Positions 28,774 through 37,169 of a stretch of 64,000 bases of DNA are shown one piece after another. The DNA is from Neobacillus sp. OS1-2 (lineage in GTDB: Bacteria > Bacillota > Bacilli > Bacillales > Cytobacillaceae), in NCBI RefSeq assembly GCF_030915505.1, contig NZ_CP133265.1, forward strand, positions 248,001 through 312,000, written 5' to 3'. The position numbers and the translations under genes were made by a program. Every line of letters begins with the position of its first letter. Position 1 is the stretch's first letter. The notes under the pieces were generated by a model, which saw only the letters and a list, made by a program, of their open reading frames with translations, was not told the DNA's origin and did no database searches.

Positions 28774-29355
28774 CTATTGATGCTCTTTTATAAGTTTATG
28801 AATTTCTGACATAATTAATTCAGTAACCTGATCCGCAGACGCTTTGGTTTTTCTCATTTCGTCCATATCAATTGGTTTGCCATAAACTACTCTTAATTTC
28901 TTAAAACTTTTATAAGGCCCAATAACTGCACAAGGAACAACCTGCGCTTCTGATCTGGAAGCAAAAAATCCTGCTCCTGAAAGACCTTTCCCTAGTTCTC
29001 CGGTTTTGCTTCTAGTCCCCTCAGGAAAAAGACCGAAGACGTTACCCTCTTTAAGAATCTTTAAGCCTGTTCGGAGTGCCTCCCGATCGCTTAAGCCCCT
29101 TTTTACCGGAAAGGCATTACATTTCCTAACAATGCCTCCCAAAATAGGGACATTGAAAACCTCTTCCTTCGCCATATAGTGAATGGGGCGAGGAGCCATA
29201 ATTCCTACCACGATTGGATCAAAATTATGGATATGATTAGAGCAAAGTAAAACACCGCCCTCTTTAGGGAAATTTTCTACTCCAATCGCTTCAATTCTAT
29301 ACCAAGGTTTAAAAATAGTATAAACGACTGACCTTGCAAATGCGTAAAACGTCAC
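28774..29355 (-). CDS. plsC: 1-acyl-sn-glycerol-3-phosphate acyltransferase
   Basis: A 193-aa enzyme transferring the second acyl chain in phosphatidic acid synthesis. The HxxxxD catalytic motif is in SNHIHNFDPIVVG (near 40) and the substrate-binding motif in LFPEGTRSKTGELG (near 113). An N-terminal hydrophobic stretch suggests membrane association. GTG start 2 nt after cmk, so translation is probably coupled. In B. subtilis 168 plsC is elsewhere; here it is inserted between cmk and ypfD. Confidence 0.93.
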   Translation of the reverse strand: MTFYAFARSVVYTIFKPWYRIEAIGVENFPKEGGVLLCSNHIHNFDPIVVGIMAPRPIHYMAKEEVFNVPILGGIVRKCNAFPVKRGLSDREALRTGLKILKEGNVFGLFPEGTRSKTGELGKGLSGAGFFASRSEAQVVPCAVIGPYKSFKKLRVVYGKPIDMDEMRKTKASADQVTELIMSEIHKLIKEHQ

Positions 29356-29357
29356 AC

Positions 29358-30032
29358 TTAACCAATCCTTTCGTGCACCAGAGCCATAATTTTTTCTACA
29401 ACTTCAGGAATGGTCAATGAGGTGGTGTCGATTTCAATAGCATCATCGGCTTTTTTCAAGGGAGCTATATCTCTTTCCGAGTCGATTTTATCTCTTCGCG
29501 CTATTTCTTCTTTTAATTTTTCTAAATCGGATGGGAATCCTTTTTGCAGATTTTCTATATGTCGTCTTTCCGCCCTTTCCTCCACACTAGCAAGTAAAAA
29601 TACCTTTACTTCCGCATCTGGTAATACGTGTGTTCCGATATCCCGTCCATCCATCACAACGCCGCCTTCCGTGGCAAAAGCTTGCTGCCTTCTAACCATC
29701 TCTTCACGAATCTTTTGATGGATAGAAACGATGGAAACATTATTGGTAACCTCTGATGAACGAATCTCATTTGTAACATCTTTATTGTCAAGATAGACTA
29801 ACTGACCTTTATTAGATGGCAACAATTTGATATCAGTTGAAAGCAGAGTATCTAAGAGTGCAACTTCCTCATCAAGATTTAATTGGTTAACAATTGCCTT
29901 ATATGTTAATGCCCGGTACATCGCACCCGTATCTATATATACATACGATAGTTTTTCCGCCACGATTTTTGCTACTGTGCTCTTCCCAGCTGCAGCAGGT
30001 CCGTCAATTGCGATTGATAATCTTTTTTCCAT
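29358..30032 (-). CDS. cmk: Cytidylate kinase
   Basis: A 224-aa CMP/dCMP kinase. P-loop [12 protein letters not shown] near residue 10; the CMP-binding region [15 protein letters not shown] near 32; [16 protein letters not shown] near 125 supplies substrate-binding Asp and Arg residues; [15 protein letters not shown] near 180. Strong TAGGAGG site before ATG. It has its own promoter region after the ypfB terminator. Confidence 0.97.
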   Translation of the reverse strand: MEKRLSIAIDGPAAAGKSTVAKIVAEKLSYVYIDTGAMYRALTYKAIVNQLNLDEEVALLDTLLSTDIKLLPSNKGQLVYLDNKDVTNEIRSSEVTNNVSIVSIHQKIREEMVRRQQAFATEGGVVMDGRDIGTHVLPDAEVKVFLLASVEERAERRHIENLQKGFPSDLEKLKEEIARRDKIDSERDIAPLKKADDAIEIDTTSLTIPEVVEKIMALVHERIG

Positions 30033-30078
30033 AAATCCTCCTAAAGCAAAAAGTTTGTCTCATTAGCTGTCACTATAT

Positions 30079-30087
30079 ATTTTACCA
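30079..30087 (-). promoter_or_regulatory. Extended -10 promoter for cmk
   Basis: On the minus strand TGGTAAAAT combines TG with TAAAAT, 47 nt upstream of the cmk ATG. No convincing -35 lies 16-18 nt further up. It is the best candidate between the upstream terminator and cmk. Confidence 0.42.
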
Positions 30088-30126
30088 TAAGTTAATAAAA
30101 TGCCTCCCATTTTTAGCATTTTATCA

Positions 30127-30157
30127 ATAAAAAAAAAGCAGGTAGCCTGCTTTTTTG
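30127..30157 (-). terminator. Terminator after ypfB
   Basis: The stem AAAAAAGCAGG/CCTGCTTTTTT with loop TAG or CTA (30132-30156) is followed by a T-run on the minus strand and is also usable in the other direction. Confidence 0.85.
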
Positions 30158-30198
30158 AATATCAAATTCATCTTATTCGAATTTGAGAGATGTCCTCT

Positions 30199-30221
30199 TC
30201 CAGGGCACTTGCGCTTTTCTA
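30199..30221 (-). repeat. Left-end fragment of the dispersed fold-back repeat at the ypfB stop
   Basis: Read on the minus strand the segment is AGAAAAGCGCAAGTGCCCTGG, identical except for one base to 8341-8361 (AGAAAAGCGCAAGCGCCCTGG) of the full element. It overlaps the ypfB TAG stop. Confidence 0.65.
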
Positions 30222-30398
30222 TTTACCTTGAAAGGTTTGAATAATTTCTGTAAAAATATCTTCATTTACCCCTTCATATTTAGTCAGTTGCTTAATTTGC
30301 GGAAAAATATCCAGTTGATGAAACAATAGCTGTGATAAAAAGAGAAAGAGGAACTGGACAATCAAAACTTTTACTAAAAATCCTTCCACCCTTTTCAA
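30219..30398 (-). CDS. ypfB: DUF5359 small membrane protein YpfB
   Basis: A 59-aa protein with one long hydrophobic segment (about residues 6-24, FLVKVLIVQFLFLFLSQLLF) and a soluble tail ending TIFQ-like polar residues. It matches the size and topology of YpfB (DUF5359), of unknown function. I chose the TTG at 30398, which follows GGGGTGAT at six bases; a GTG at 30407 lacks a good site. It follows the ypeB terminator. The B. subtilis neighbour motI (ypfA) is missing. Confidence 0.7.
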   Translation of the reverse strand: MKRVEGFLVKVLIVQFLFLFLSQLLFHQLDIFPQIKQLTKYEGVNEDIFTEIIQTFQGK

Positions 30399-30457
30399 TG
30401 AAATCACCCCATACCCATATATGTCTATTATTGGGGTTTTGGATATTATTATTCAAT

Positions 30458-30485
30458 TTAAAAAGGAAAAGCAAGTGCTTTTCCC
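30458..30485 (-). terminator. Terminator of sleB-ypeB
   Basis: The stem GGAAAAGCA/TGCTTTTCC (30465-30484) is followed by TTTTT on the minus strand and begins next to the ypeB stop. Confidence 0.8.
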
Positions 30486-31835
30486 TTATAATACATCTTC
30501 GTAGATAGCTTCGGCATTTTTCAACTTTTCAACTTCTTCTTCAAATCCAGTTTTTGCATTTATAAAAATCCGATAGGTATCGTCGCCAATAGTCCCTAGG
30601 AATTCATAGCATAATACCTCTTCATTTAAATCATTCATAATCATCGCCTCGCGGTTTTCCAGTACCTTTAGGTTCGGATTAACCTTTGCACGCGCTTGTT
30701 CCAATGTAATCCCAGGTTTTTCAATGGTTCTAGTTTGGAAGGATTTTAAATATTCCTCTGCTGAAACCCCAATAATATCACCATTATCCAGCGCCACTTT
30801 CACCTTCACCGCTTCAGGATAAATTCGAACCCCATTACTATTTGTAACAAAATTGATGACGCCAATATTGTCATATTGCGTGCTTTCAAATACCTCTAAA
30901 TCTTTGAAACCTGTTTCCTTTAAAAAGGCAGCTGCCTTATTATCTGCTTCATTAAGACTAAGCTTTTGTCCCTTTATTTCACGGTTATTAATAAACCAAA
31001 TAGGATGACCGGCTTTTTTGGTAATATCCATACTAGCTTCCTGTCCGGTTTGTTTGTTTTTTATTGAAACGCTATAAAAACCATAGTCGGAACCTTTTCC
31101 ATTCTCAGTAACCTTGACTTCTGCGTTTCCATCAAACTTCATATACTTTTTGGCGACCTGAATGGCCTCATTCCGCGAAATGGTCTTTCCCTTGATTTTT
31201 TTAAAATTCTCATCCCTTTTTTGCATGTTCATAAATGTCGGCCCAAAGTCAGATTCCTCGTAACTTGAAATTGTTTTTTCAACTGTTTTGAATCCATCGA
31301 TAATCGTATTATCAGTTGTTTCTTTTCCCGATGCAAGGGCTAACTCAACATCCATCCAGCGCAAGTTATTCTTTAATACCATATGCTGAACATTCCGGAG
31401 CTCATTCTGAATATCGCCTGACTGCTTATAAAGCACCTTTAATGTATCATATTCCTTATCTGTTAATGGGTCATTTCCTAAATCTCTTACCGCTGTTCGG
31501 TAGCTGAAATTGCCGATATTTGCTAAGAATTCCTCTGTCTTATTAAAAGGCAGCAAGGTTAATGGGAGCTGCCCAACATCACCATGTGCCTGTGAGGTTA
31601 GTCTCCAAACTTCAATTAATGAAGGGGATAAAGTATCCTTAGAATTCATGGCAAGGGTTGTTCCAATTTTATCGTGGAGTATATCCATTCTGTAGGAAAG
31701 GTCATGGAATGCCCGTTGATAATTATTTTCGGCGTTTAACAGTATTGCATTCTTTTCTTGGTGTTCTTGGTAGCCCCAATAAGCCGTTCCCGCCACACCC
31801 AAAGCAAGAACACCGATTAATATTCCTCTAATCAA
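30486..31835 (-). CDS. ypeB: Germination protein YpeB
   Basis: The 449-aa protein has an N-terminal membrane anchor (residues 3-20), a coiled helical N-domain, and a C-terminal half with repeated PepSY/YPEB-like modules (ISRNEAIQVAKKYM near 218, LSLNEADNKAAAFL near 298, ITLEQARAKVNPNL near 375). YpeB stabilises the cortex-lytic enzyme SleB in the spore and is inhibitory until germination (family knowledge). TTG start after GAGAGGTGA, 14 nt after sleB: a two-gene operon ending at a terminator. Confidence 0.96.
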   Translation of the reverse strand: MIRGILIGVLALGVAGTAYWGYQEHQEKNAILLNAENNYQRAFHDLSYRMDILHDKIGTTLAMNSKDTLSPSLIEVWRLTSQAHGDVGQLPLTLLPFNKTEEFLANIGNFSYRTAVRDLGNDPLTDKEYDTLKVLYKQSGDIQNELRNVQHMVLKNNLRWMDVELALASGKETTDNTIIDGFKTVEKTISSYEESDFGPTFMNMQKRDENFKKIKGKTISRNEAIQVAKKYMKFDGNAEVKVTENGKGSDYGFYSVSIKNKQTGQEASMDITKKAGHPIWFINNREIKGQKLSLNEADNKAAAFLKETGFKDLEVFESTQYDNIGVINFVTNSNGVRIYPEAVKVKVALDNGDIIGVSAEEYLKSFQTRTIEKPGITLEQARAKVNPNLKVLENREAMIMNDLNEEVLCYEFLGTIGDDTYRIFINAKTGFEEEVEKLKNAEAIYEDVL

Positions 31836-31849
31836 TTCTATTCACCTCT

Positions 31850-32689
31850 CTACTTGCAAAAAATATGTTGCCCAATTCGTTTGATTTGCGGTCTTCCCCA
31901 AATCCAGCCGCTCGTGGCTGTAGCTGGATTAAAATAGTAAAGTGCCTCACCCGTTGGATCCCACCCATTAATTGCATCTATTACCGCCTTTTTTGAAGTT
32001 TCATTAGGTGTTAACCATATTTGCCCATCGGCAACTGCTGTAAATGCTCCTGGTTCAAAAATCACACCTGAAACGGTGTTAGGAAATGATGCACTATTGA
32101 CTCGGTTTAAGATTACCGCTGCTACGGCAACTTGACCTATATATGGTTCACCCCTTGATTCCCCATGAACAGCGTTTGCCATTAAGCGGATATCATTTTG
32201 TGAAAAACCGCCTGGTGTATTTGCCGCTGTTGGCTTTTTCGCTGCAGCTTGTTTTGGTGGTGCAGGCTTGGTTGCTGGCGCCTTAGTATTTGGTGCACTT
32301 TGCTTGCTTTTATCAACACCACCGTAGTAAGTAAACTTTTTTCCGGATTTCATTTGATTTTTTACATATTGCTGATCATATTTACTTGCTTTCGTTAGCT
32401 TTGCTTTTGTGGTGGTTCCGGCCAATCCGTCTATTTTTAGCCCGAATTCATATTGAAAGTTTCTTAACGCCCAATATGTACCCCATCCAAACACTCCATC
32501 AATTTTCCCGTTATAGAATCCGACATATTGGAGTCTTGATTGCAATTCAATGACATCATCACCCACGGCTCCTTTTTGGATAATCTGATTAGAAAAGGCA
32601 TGAACCTTTTGGTTCTCCATCATGGATAATGGCATGGTACAGAAAAAGAATAGAATGAAGTATTTGATTAGGTTGTTTTTCTTTTTCAT
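31850..32689 (-). CDS. sleB: Spore cortex-lytic enzyme SleB
   Basis: The 279-aa lytic transglycosylase degrades muramic-lactam cortex peptidoglycan in germination. It has a signal peptide (1-31), a PG-binding domain (about 36-95, DDVIELQSRLQYVGFYNGKIDG), a Lys/Pro/Ala-rich linker (about 128-160), and a Hydrolase_2 domain (165-279) with the catalytic Glu in NAVHGESRGEPYIGQVAVAA. Expression from a sigma-G promoter is expected; I could not locate one surely. First gene of sleB-ypeB. Confidence 0.96.
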   Translation of the reverse strand: MKKKNNLIKYFILFFFCTMPLSMMENQKVHAFSNQIIQKGAVGDDVIELQSRLQYVGFYNGKIDGVFGWGTYWALRNFQYEFGLKIDGLAGTTTKAKLTKASKYDQQYVKNQMKSGKKFTYYGGVDKSKQSAPNTKAPATKPAPPKQAAAKKPTAANTPGGFSQNDIRLMANAVHGESRGEPYIGQVAVAAVILNRVNSASFPNTVSGVIFEPGAFTAVADGQIWLTPNETSKKAVIDAINGWDPTGEALYYFNPATATSGWIWGRPQIKRIGQHIFCK

Positions 32690-32776
32690 GGAATTATAAC
32701 CCCCAAATGAATCTTTTTAGCAGTAACCCTATTTTTTGTTTTATTGGTGATTTTATTCCATCTAATGAAGAATAAA

Positions 32777-32808
32777 TAAAAAAACCCTACATTTAGGAAT
32801 GAAGGGTC
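32777..32808 (-). terminator. Terminator at the 3' end of prsW
   Basis: The stem ACCCT-CAT/ATG-AGGGT (32784-32807) with one mismatch, followed by seven T on the minus strand, includes the prsW stop codon. Confidence 0.75.
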
Positions 32809-33482
32809 TTTTGTACCGGATATTGTTTGTTGAAATGATTAGCACTTAATATTTTTGCCTTTTTCACCTTTCTTAACCCAAACCACCAAAGGAAAATCAT
32901 AAACGGAAAAATAATAAACAGCCAATGTTCTAGTGAAATCAATATGAAATCATAGAACCCATGCAAGATAAAAGGCAAAAGCAAAGAGAACAGGATCCAC
33001 TTAGCTTTATTTCCTTCCGTAAACTTTGCTTTTCCGAGATAAAAGCCCATAATCACTCCAAATAGGGCATGGCTTGATACCGGCAATAAAGCACGCGTCA
33101 TCGCATGCTCAATCCCGTTTGCAATTAAATAAAAGATATTTTCGACAGTAGCAAATCCAAGGGAAACAGCTACTCCATATACAATACCATCAAAGGGTTC
33201 ATCAAATTCAACATGTTGATAAATGGCATAAAACAAAATGAACCACTTAAAAAATTCCTCTAGTAAACTTGAACTAAAAAAGGCATCAATCAGATTTGAT
33301 GTAAGCAAATGTTCGACATCAAAGACATGCTGGATAAACATAATCGGGAACACCAAAAGGGCTCCGTAAATAAATGTCCTCAAAACAAAGGAAATTGGCT
33401 CTGGTTCGTATTCATCTTTTAAATAAAAATAACTTAACAATGCCAGACCTGGAGCAACTCCGGCAGATAAAATTCCCAGCAT
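32793..33482 (-). CDS. prsW: Intramembrane protease PrsW
   Basis: The 229-aa polytopic protein has about seven hydrophobic spans and the PrsW motifs: EEFFKW (near 74), [21 protein letters not shown] (near 93), [16 protein letters not shown] (near 133) and a C-terminal HGFYDF (near 170), which hold the Glu/His residues of the family. In B. subtilis PrsW makes the first cut in anti-sigma factor RsiW. I chose ATG 33482 to match family N-termini; an ATG at 33500 is also usable. Confidence 0.93.
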   Translation of the reverse strand: MLGILSAGVAPGLALLSYFYLKDEYEPEPISFVLRTFIYGALLVFPIMFIQHVFDVEHLLTSNLIDAFFSSSLLEEFFKWFILFYAIYQHVEFDEPFDGIVYGVAVSLGFATVENIFYLIANGIEHAMTRALLPVSSHALFGVIMGFYLGKAKFTEGNKAKWILFSLLLPFILHGFYDFILISLEHWLFIIFPFMIFLWWFGLRKVKKAKILSANHFNKQYPVQKTLHS

Positions 33483-33565
33483 GATGAACCTACTTTCCAT
33501 CCTTTTTCCTTATCGTAACATGGAACCGGTGTAAAGAAAATGAAAGATTGATTCCATTTTACGTG

Positions 33566-34522
33566 TTAAAAATTAATAGACTCTAAACCACTTGCCATTG
33601 CTACTGCCAATTTAATTCTTGCCTTTTTCGAGTCATTGTCACTTCCTAGAATGACACCTTTGTTATAAAGATCATAAGCACTTCCTTCATAATCATAGGT
33701 CGTATAGACAGACCCTTCTTCCGCACTCGTTGTTATGACTAGCTTTATTCCCTCTTTAATGGACTTTTCAATTTCCTCCATCATCTTAGGAGCCACCTGA
33801 CCTCTTCCTACTCCTTCAAGAACTATTCCACTCACCCCAGCCTCTCGTGCTGCTTTAATAAATTTCCCGTCCGCCCCAATATAGCATTTAATAATTTCTA
33901 CTTGAGGGACCTGCGTTTTAATTTGATAGCATTCTCTTTTAATGGGTTTTTGAAAGACATGAACCCGATCATTGTCAATAATACCGAGATAGCCGAATCC
34001 AAAAGCATTAAAACCCTGAATATTGGAGGCATGTTCCTTTTTCACATATCTAGCCGCAAATATTCGCTCATTAAACACAACCACAGTACCGGAATTTTGT
34101 AAATCAACGGAACAAGCTGAATAAATAGCATGCCTCAAGTTAATGTAGACATCACTTCCTAAATCCTCAGGAGAACGTTGTGAGCCCGTTACTACCACTG
34201 GTCTGTGGTCATTTATCGTCAAATCAAGAAAATAGGCCGTTTCCTCCATGGTATCGGTCCCATGGGTCACAACGACACCAGAAACTGCTTCATCCTTAAA
34301 ATAATCTTCTATTTTATTTTTTAGAAAAACCAAATCATCAAAGGTAATGTGAATACTTGCCTTTTGAAAAACAGATTCTACAATTACTTCAATATCTTTT
34401 GGTAAATTACACATGGCTGCAAGCTCTTCACCCGTTAATGCACCAGAAGCTAATTTTCCTAAATCCTTATTTGCTTTACTTGCAATGGTACCGCCTGTTG
34501 TTAATAGAACAACTTTATTCAT
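33566..34522 (-). CDS. ansA: L-asparaginase
   Basis: A 318-aa type I/II asparaginase. The two catalytic Thr signatures are present: LLTTGGTIASK (Thr near 12) and VVTHGTDTMEETAYFLD (Thr near 89, with Lys/Asp around 160). SQRSPEDLGSDVYINL is near 129. No signal peptide is visible, so it is cytoplasmic and converts Asn to Asp. It ends about 80 nt before prsW starts and begins 6 nt after bdr. Several paralogues exist in Bacillus, so the symbol is a family name. Confidence 0.92.
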   Translation of the reverse strand: MNKVVLLTTGGTIASKANKDLGKLASGALTGEELAAMCNLPKDIEVIVESVFQKASIHITFDDLVFLKNKIEDYFKDEAVSGVVVTHGTDTMEETAYFLDLTINDHRPVVVTGSQRSPEDLGSDVYINLRHAIYSACSVDLQNSGTVVVFNERIFAARYVKKEHASNIQGFNAFGFGYLGIIDNDRVHVFQKPIKRECYQIKTQVPQVEIIKCYIGADGKFIKAAREAGVSGIVLEGVGRGQVAPKMMEEIEKSIKEGIKLVITTSAEEGSVYTTYDYEGSAYDLYNKGVILGSDNDSKKARIKLAVAMASGLESINF

Positions 34523-34528
34523 GACTAA

Positions 34529-35500
34529 TCATCCTTTAGTTTCTTTTTCTAAGATATTACGTGCTATTTGTCCACCATGAAAACGCCCATTTTCTATAAA
34601 AATTTCATTCGCGTTATTCCCAGCGGCAATGACACCAGCTATATAAATTCCCTCGATGTTTGTTTCCATTGTCTCGGGGTCAAATAGGGGTCTACCTGTT
34701 TCCTCGTCAATGTTCACACCCATAGTTTTTAAAAATTGATGGTCTGGATGGTAACCGGTCATAGCAAAAACAAAATCATTCGTAATGGTTTTTTGTTCAT
34801 CATCCTTACTATATACGACCTGATTTTCGGTAATTTCCTGAATAGTTGCGCCAAACTCCAATGTAATCGTGCCATTTTTTACTAAAGCTTCGAATTCAGG
34901 AAGAATCCATGGTTTAATACTAGGTGAATATTCCGTTCCACGATACAGAACAGTAACTCTTGCACCTGCTTTTACTAGTTCTAGTGCGGCATCAACACTG
35001 GAGTTTTTTCCACCAATTACACAAACATCTTGATTGAAATAGGGATGAGCCTCTTTAAAATAATGGAAAACTTTTGGTAAGTCTTCACCAGGAACATTCA
35101 TAAAGTTCGGATGATCATAATAGCCTGTTGCAATGATGACATAATCAGCGCTATAGGTTTTTTTATCACTAGTAACATATATTTGCTGATCCTGTTTGTA
35201 CACTTTTGTGACTGTTTCAAACGTGTTAATCCGAAGCTGCTTTCGCTTAGCTACCTCCCGATAATAGACAAGTGCCTGGTTTCTTTTAGGTTTATAGCTA
35301 TCAGTTACAAACGGCATAGCGCCAATTTCTAATTTTTCGCTCGTGCTAAAAAAGGTTTGATGTGTTGGATAATGATAGATAGAATTAACCACATTTCCCT
35401 TTTCAATAATTAATGGTTTTTTCCCAATTTCCTGTAATGAAATCGCTGCAGCTAACCCACAGGGTCCTCCACCGATAATAATAATATCTTCTGCTTGCAA
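34529..35500 (-). CDS. bdr: Bacillithiol disulfide reductase (YpdA)
   Basis: A 323-aa flavoprotein with an FAD Rossmann motif IIGGGPCGLAAAISL at residue 7 and a second NAD(P)H motif VIGGKNSSVDAALELV near 164; it lacks the CxxC redox pair of thioredoxin reductases. YpdA/Bdr proteins recycle oxidised bacillithiol (family knowledge). The start is TTG after AAGGAGTG. It forms an operon with ansA. GGNNANEIFIENGRFHG near 295 completes the FAD site. Confidence 0.9.
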   Translation of the reverse strand: MQAEDIIIIGGGPCGLAAAISLQEIGKKPLIIEKGNVVNSIYHYPTHQTFFSTSEKLEIGAMPFVTDSYKPKRNQALVYYREVAKRKQLRINTFETVTKVYKQDQQIYVTSDKKTYSADYVIIATGYYDHPNFMNVPGEDLPKVFHYFKEAHPYFNQDVCVIGGKNSSVDAALELVKAGARVTVLYRGTEYSPSIKPWILPEFEALVKNGTITLEFGATIQEITENQVVYSKDDEQKTITNDFVFAMTGYHPDHQFLKTMGVNIDEETGRPLFDPETMETNIEGIYIAGVIAAGNNANEIFIENGRFHGGQIARNILEKETKG

Positions 35501-35529
35501 ATGGATACACTCCTTATTACGATTCTAAA

Positions 35530-35605
35530 GAAAACTCGCTGACTGACAAGCCCCTAAGGGCGAAGACAGAGACGTAGTTGCACTTATACCCTGAATGGAA
35601 AGTTA
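35530..35605. repeat. Possible second dispersed-type repeat upstream of bdr
   Basis: A more GC-rich segment with CGCTGACTGACAAGCCCC, AAGGGCGAAGACAGAGA and GGAAAG-TTATT-CTTTCC lies between bdr and the gudB terminator. It encodes nothing and contains short inverted repeats (GCCCCTAAGGGC, GGAAAG/CTTTCC). Only one copy is in the window, so repeat status is an impression from composition and structure, not shown here. Confidence 0.4.
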
Positions 35606-35621
35606 TTCTTTCCTTTTGGTC

Positions 35622-35664
35622 AAATAAAAAACTCCCACCCTGTATATGATAGGAGTTTTTTTAT
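35622..35664 (-). terminator. Terminator of gudB
   Basis: The stem AACTCC/GGAGTT (35629-35657, with inner TATCA/TGGGA mispaired) is followed by a T-rich run on the minus strand and has a T-run on the plus strand as well. Confidence 0.7.
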
Positions 35665-35684
35665 TATAATTCAATGCTAAGCAC

Positions 35685-36962
35685 TTAAATCCAGCCTCTG
35701 AAGCGGCTCGCTTCTGCCATTTTTCGAACCCCGACCATATAGGCAGCAAGTCTCATATCGACACGGCGTGTTTGAGCAGTATCATAAATATTTTTAAATG
35801 ATTTCACTAATATTTTTTCGAGTTTTTCCTCTACTTCTTCTTCCGTCCAATAATAACCTTGGTTATTTTGAACCCACTCGAAGTAAGAAACAGTAACACC
35901 GCCCGCTGAAGCTAATACATCTGGAACAAGAAGAATACCACGTTCTGTTAAAATTTCAGTAGCCTCTAATGTTGTTGGACCATTGGCTGCCTCAACCACG
36001 ATGCTCGCACGAATATTATGCGCATTTTCTGCGGTAATTTGATTTTCAATTGCAGCCGGCACAAGAATATCACATTCAAGTTCTAATAATTCTTTATTTG
36101 TAATTGTATTATTAAATAATTTCGTAACAGTCCCAAAGCTATCTCGTCTATCTAATAAATAATCAATATCAAGACCATTTGGATCATGTAATGCACCGTA
36201 GGCATCGGAAATACCGATTACTTTCGCTCCGGCATCGTGCATGAATTTTGATAAAAAGCTCCCCGCGTTGCCGAAACCCTGAATCACAACCCTTGCACCT
36301 TCAATTTGAATGCCTTTCTTTTTTGCTGCTTCACGGATACAAATAGTTACACCTTTTGCCGTTGCTGATTCACGACCATGTGAACCACCCAAGACTAACG
36401 GCTTGCCGGTTATAAAGCCAGGAGAATTGAATTCATCTATTCGGCTATATTCATCCATCATCCAAGCCATAATTTGCGAATTTGTAAACACATCCGGTGC
36501 TGGAATATCCTTGGTTGGTCCAACAATTTGACTGATTGCCCGTACGTATCCACGACTCAATCTTTCAAGTTCTCTAAAGGACATATCCCGTGGGTCGCAA
36601 ACGATGCCACCTTTACCACCACCATATGGAAGATCGACGATTCCGCATTTCAAGCTCATCCAGATAGAAAGGGCTTTCACTTCGGTTTCAGTTACACCTG
36701 GATGAAAACGAATTCCACCCTTCGTTGGTCCAACTGCATCATTATGTTGTGCACGGTATCCCGTAAATATTTTTGTTGATCCGTCATCCATTCTCACTGG
36801 AATTTTAACTGTCATCATACGTAACGGCTCTTTTAAAAGCTCGTATACCTCTTCAGGATAACCTAACTTCTCAAGGGCTTTATGAATAACGGTTTGTGTT
36901 GATTTCAACACATCATTCTTTTCCACTTGATTAGTCTTTTCTGTACCATTTTCGGCTACCAT
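35685..36962 (-). CDS. gudB: NAD-dependent glutamate dehydrogenase
   Basis: A 425-aa hexameric enzyme interconverting glutamate and 2-oxoglutarate. LPYGGGKGGIVCDPRDMS near 109-126 holds the catalytic Lys, PAPDVFTNSQIMAWM near 155 the catalytic Asp, and VIQGFGNAGSFLSKFMHDAGA near 224 the NAD fold. The three-codon duplication that inactivates gudB in B. subtilis 168 is absent around TEVKALSIWMSLK. Good sigma-A promoter and AGGAGG site upstream, more like GudB than the sigma-54-driven RocG. Confidence 0.95.
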   Translation of the reverse strand: MVAENGTEKTNQVEKNDVLKSTQTVIHKALEKLGYPEEVYELLKEPLRMMTVKIPVRMDDGSTKIFTGYRAQHNDAVGPTKGGIRFHPGVTETEVKALSIWMSLKCGIVDLPYGGGKGGIVCDPRDMSFRELERLSRGYVRAISQIVGPTKDIPAPDVFTNSQIMAWMMDEYSRIDEFNSPGFITGKPLVLGGSHGRESATAKGVTICIREAAKKKGIQIEGARVVIQGFGNAGSFLSKFMHDAGAKVIGISDAYGALHDPNGLDIDYLLDRRDSFGTVTKLFNNTITNKELLELECDILVPAAIENQITAENAHNIRASIVVEAANGPTTLEATEILTERGILLVPDVLASAGGVTVSYFEWVQNNQGYYWTEEEVEEKLEKILVKSFKNIYDTAQTRRVDMRLAAYMVGVRKMAEASRFRGWI

Positions 36963-37015
36963 TTGTAATCCTCCTAAGAAATCTCTTTTACGAATGTTGT
37001 CCGCTTTCAGTCACA

Positions 37016-37043
37016 AGTATACACGTTTAATTGATTTATGCAA
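37016..37043 (-). promoter_or_regulatory. Sigma-A promoter of gudB
   Basis: Minus-strand TTGCAT (37038-37043) and TATACT (37016-37021) are separated by 16 nt. Leader to the ATG is about 47 nt. Confidence 0.72.
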
Positions 37044-37114
37044 GGTGAAAAAAGCACATTTATGTATTTTTCAGCACATACTTGAAAACGCTCCCAATCC
37101 AGTTTTGTTTCTTC

Positions 37115-37148
37115 AAAAAAAACGGAAAAGGGGCATGCACCCCTTTTA
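37115..37148 (-). terminator. Terminator downstream of ypbH
   Basis: The stem AAAAGGGG-TGCATG-CCCCTTTT (37126-37147) is followed by CCG and then eight T on the minus strand. It starts 22 nt past the ypbH stop. Confidence 0.8.
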
Positions 37149-37169
37149 ATTTCTTTACACCTATATTCC

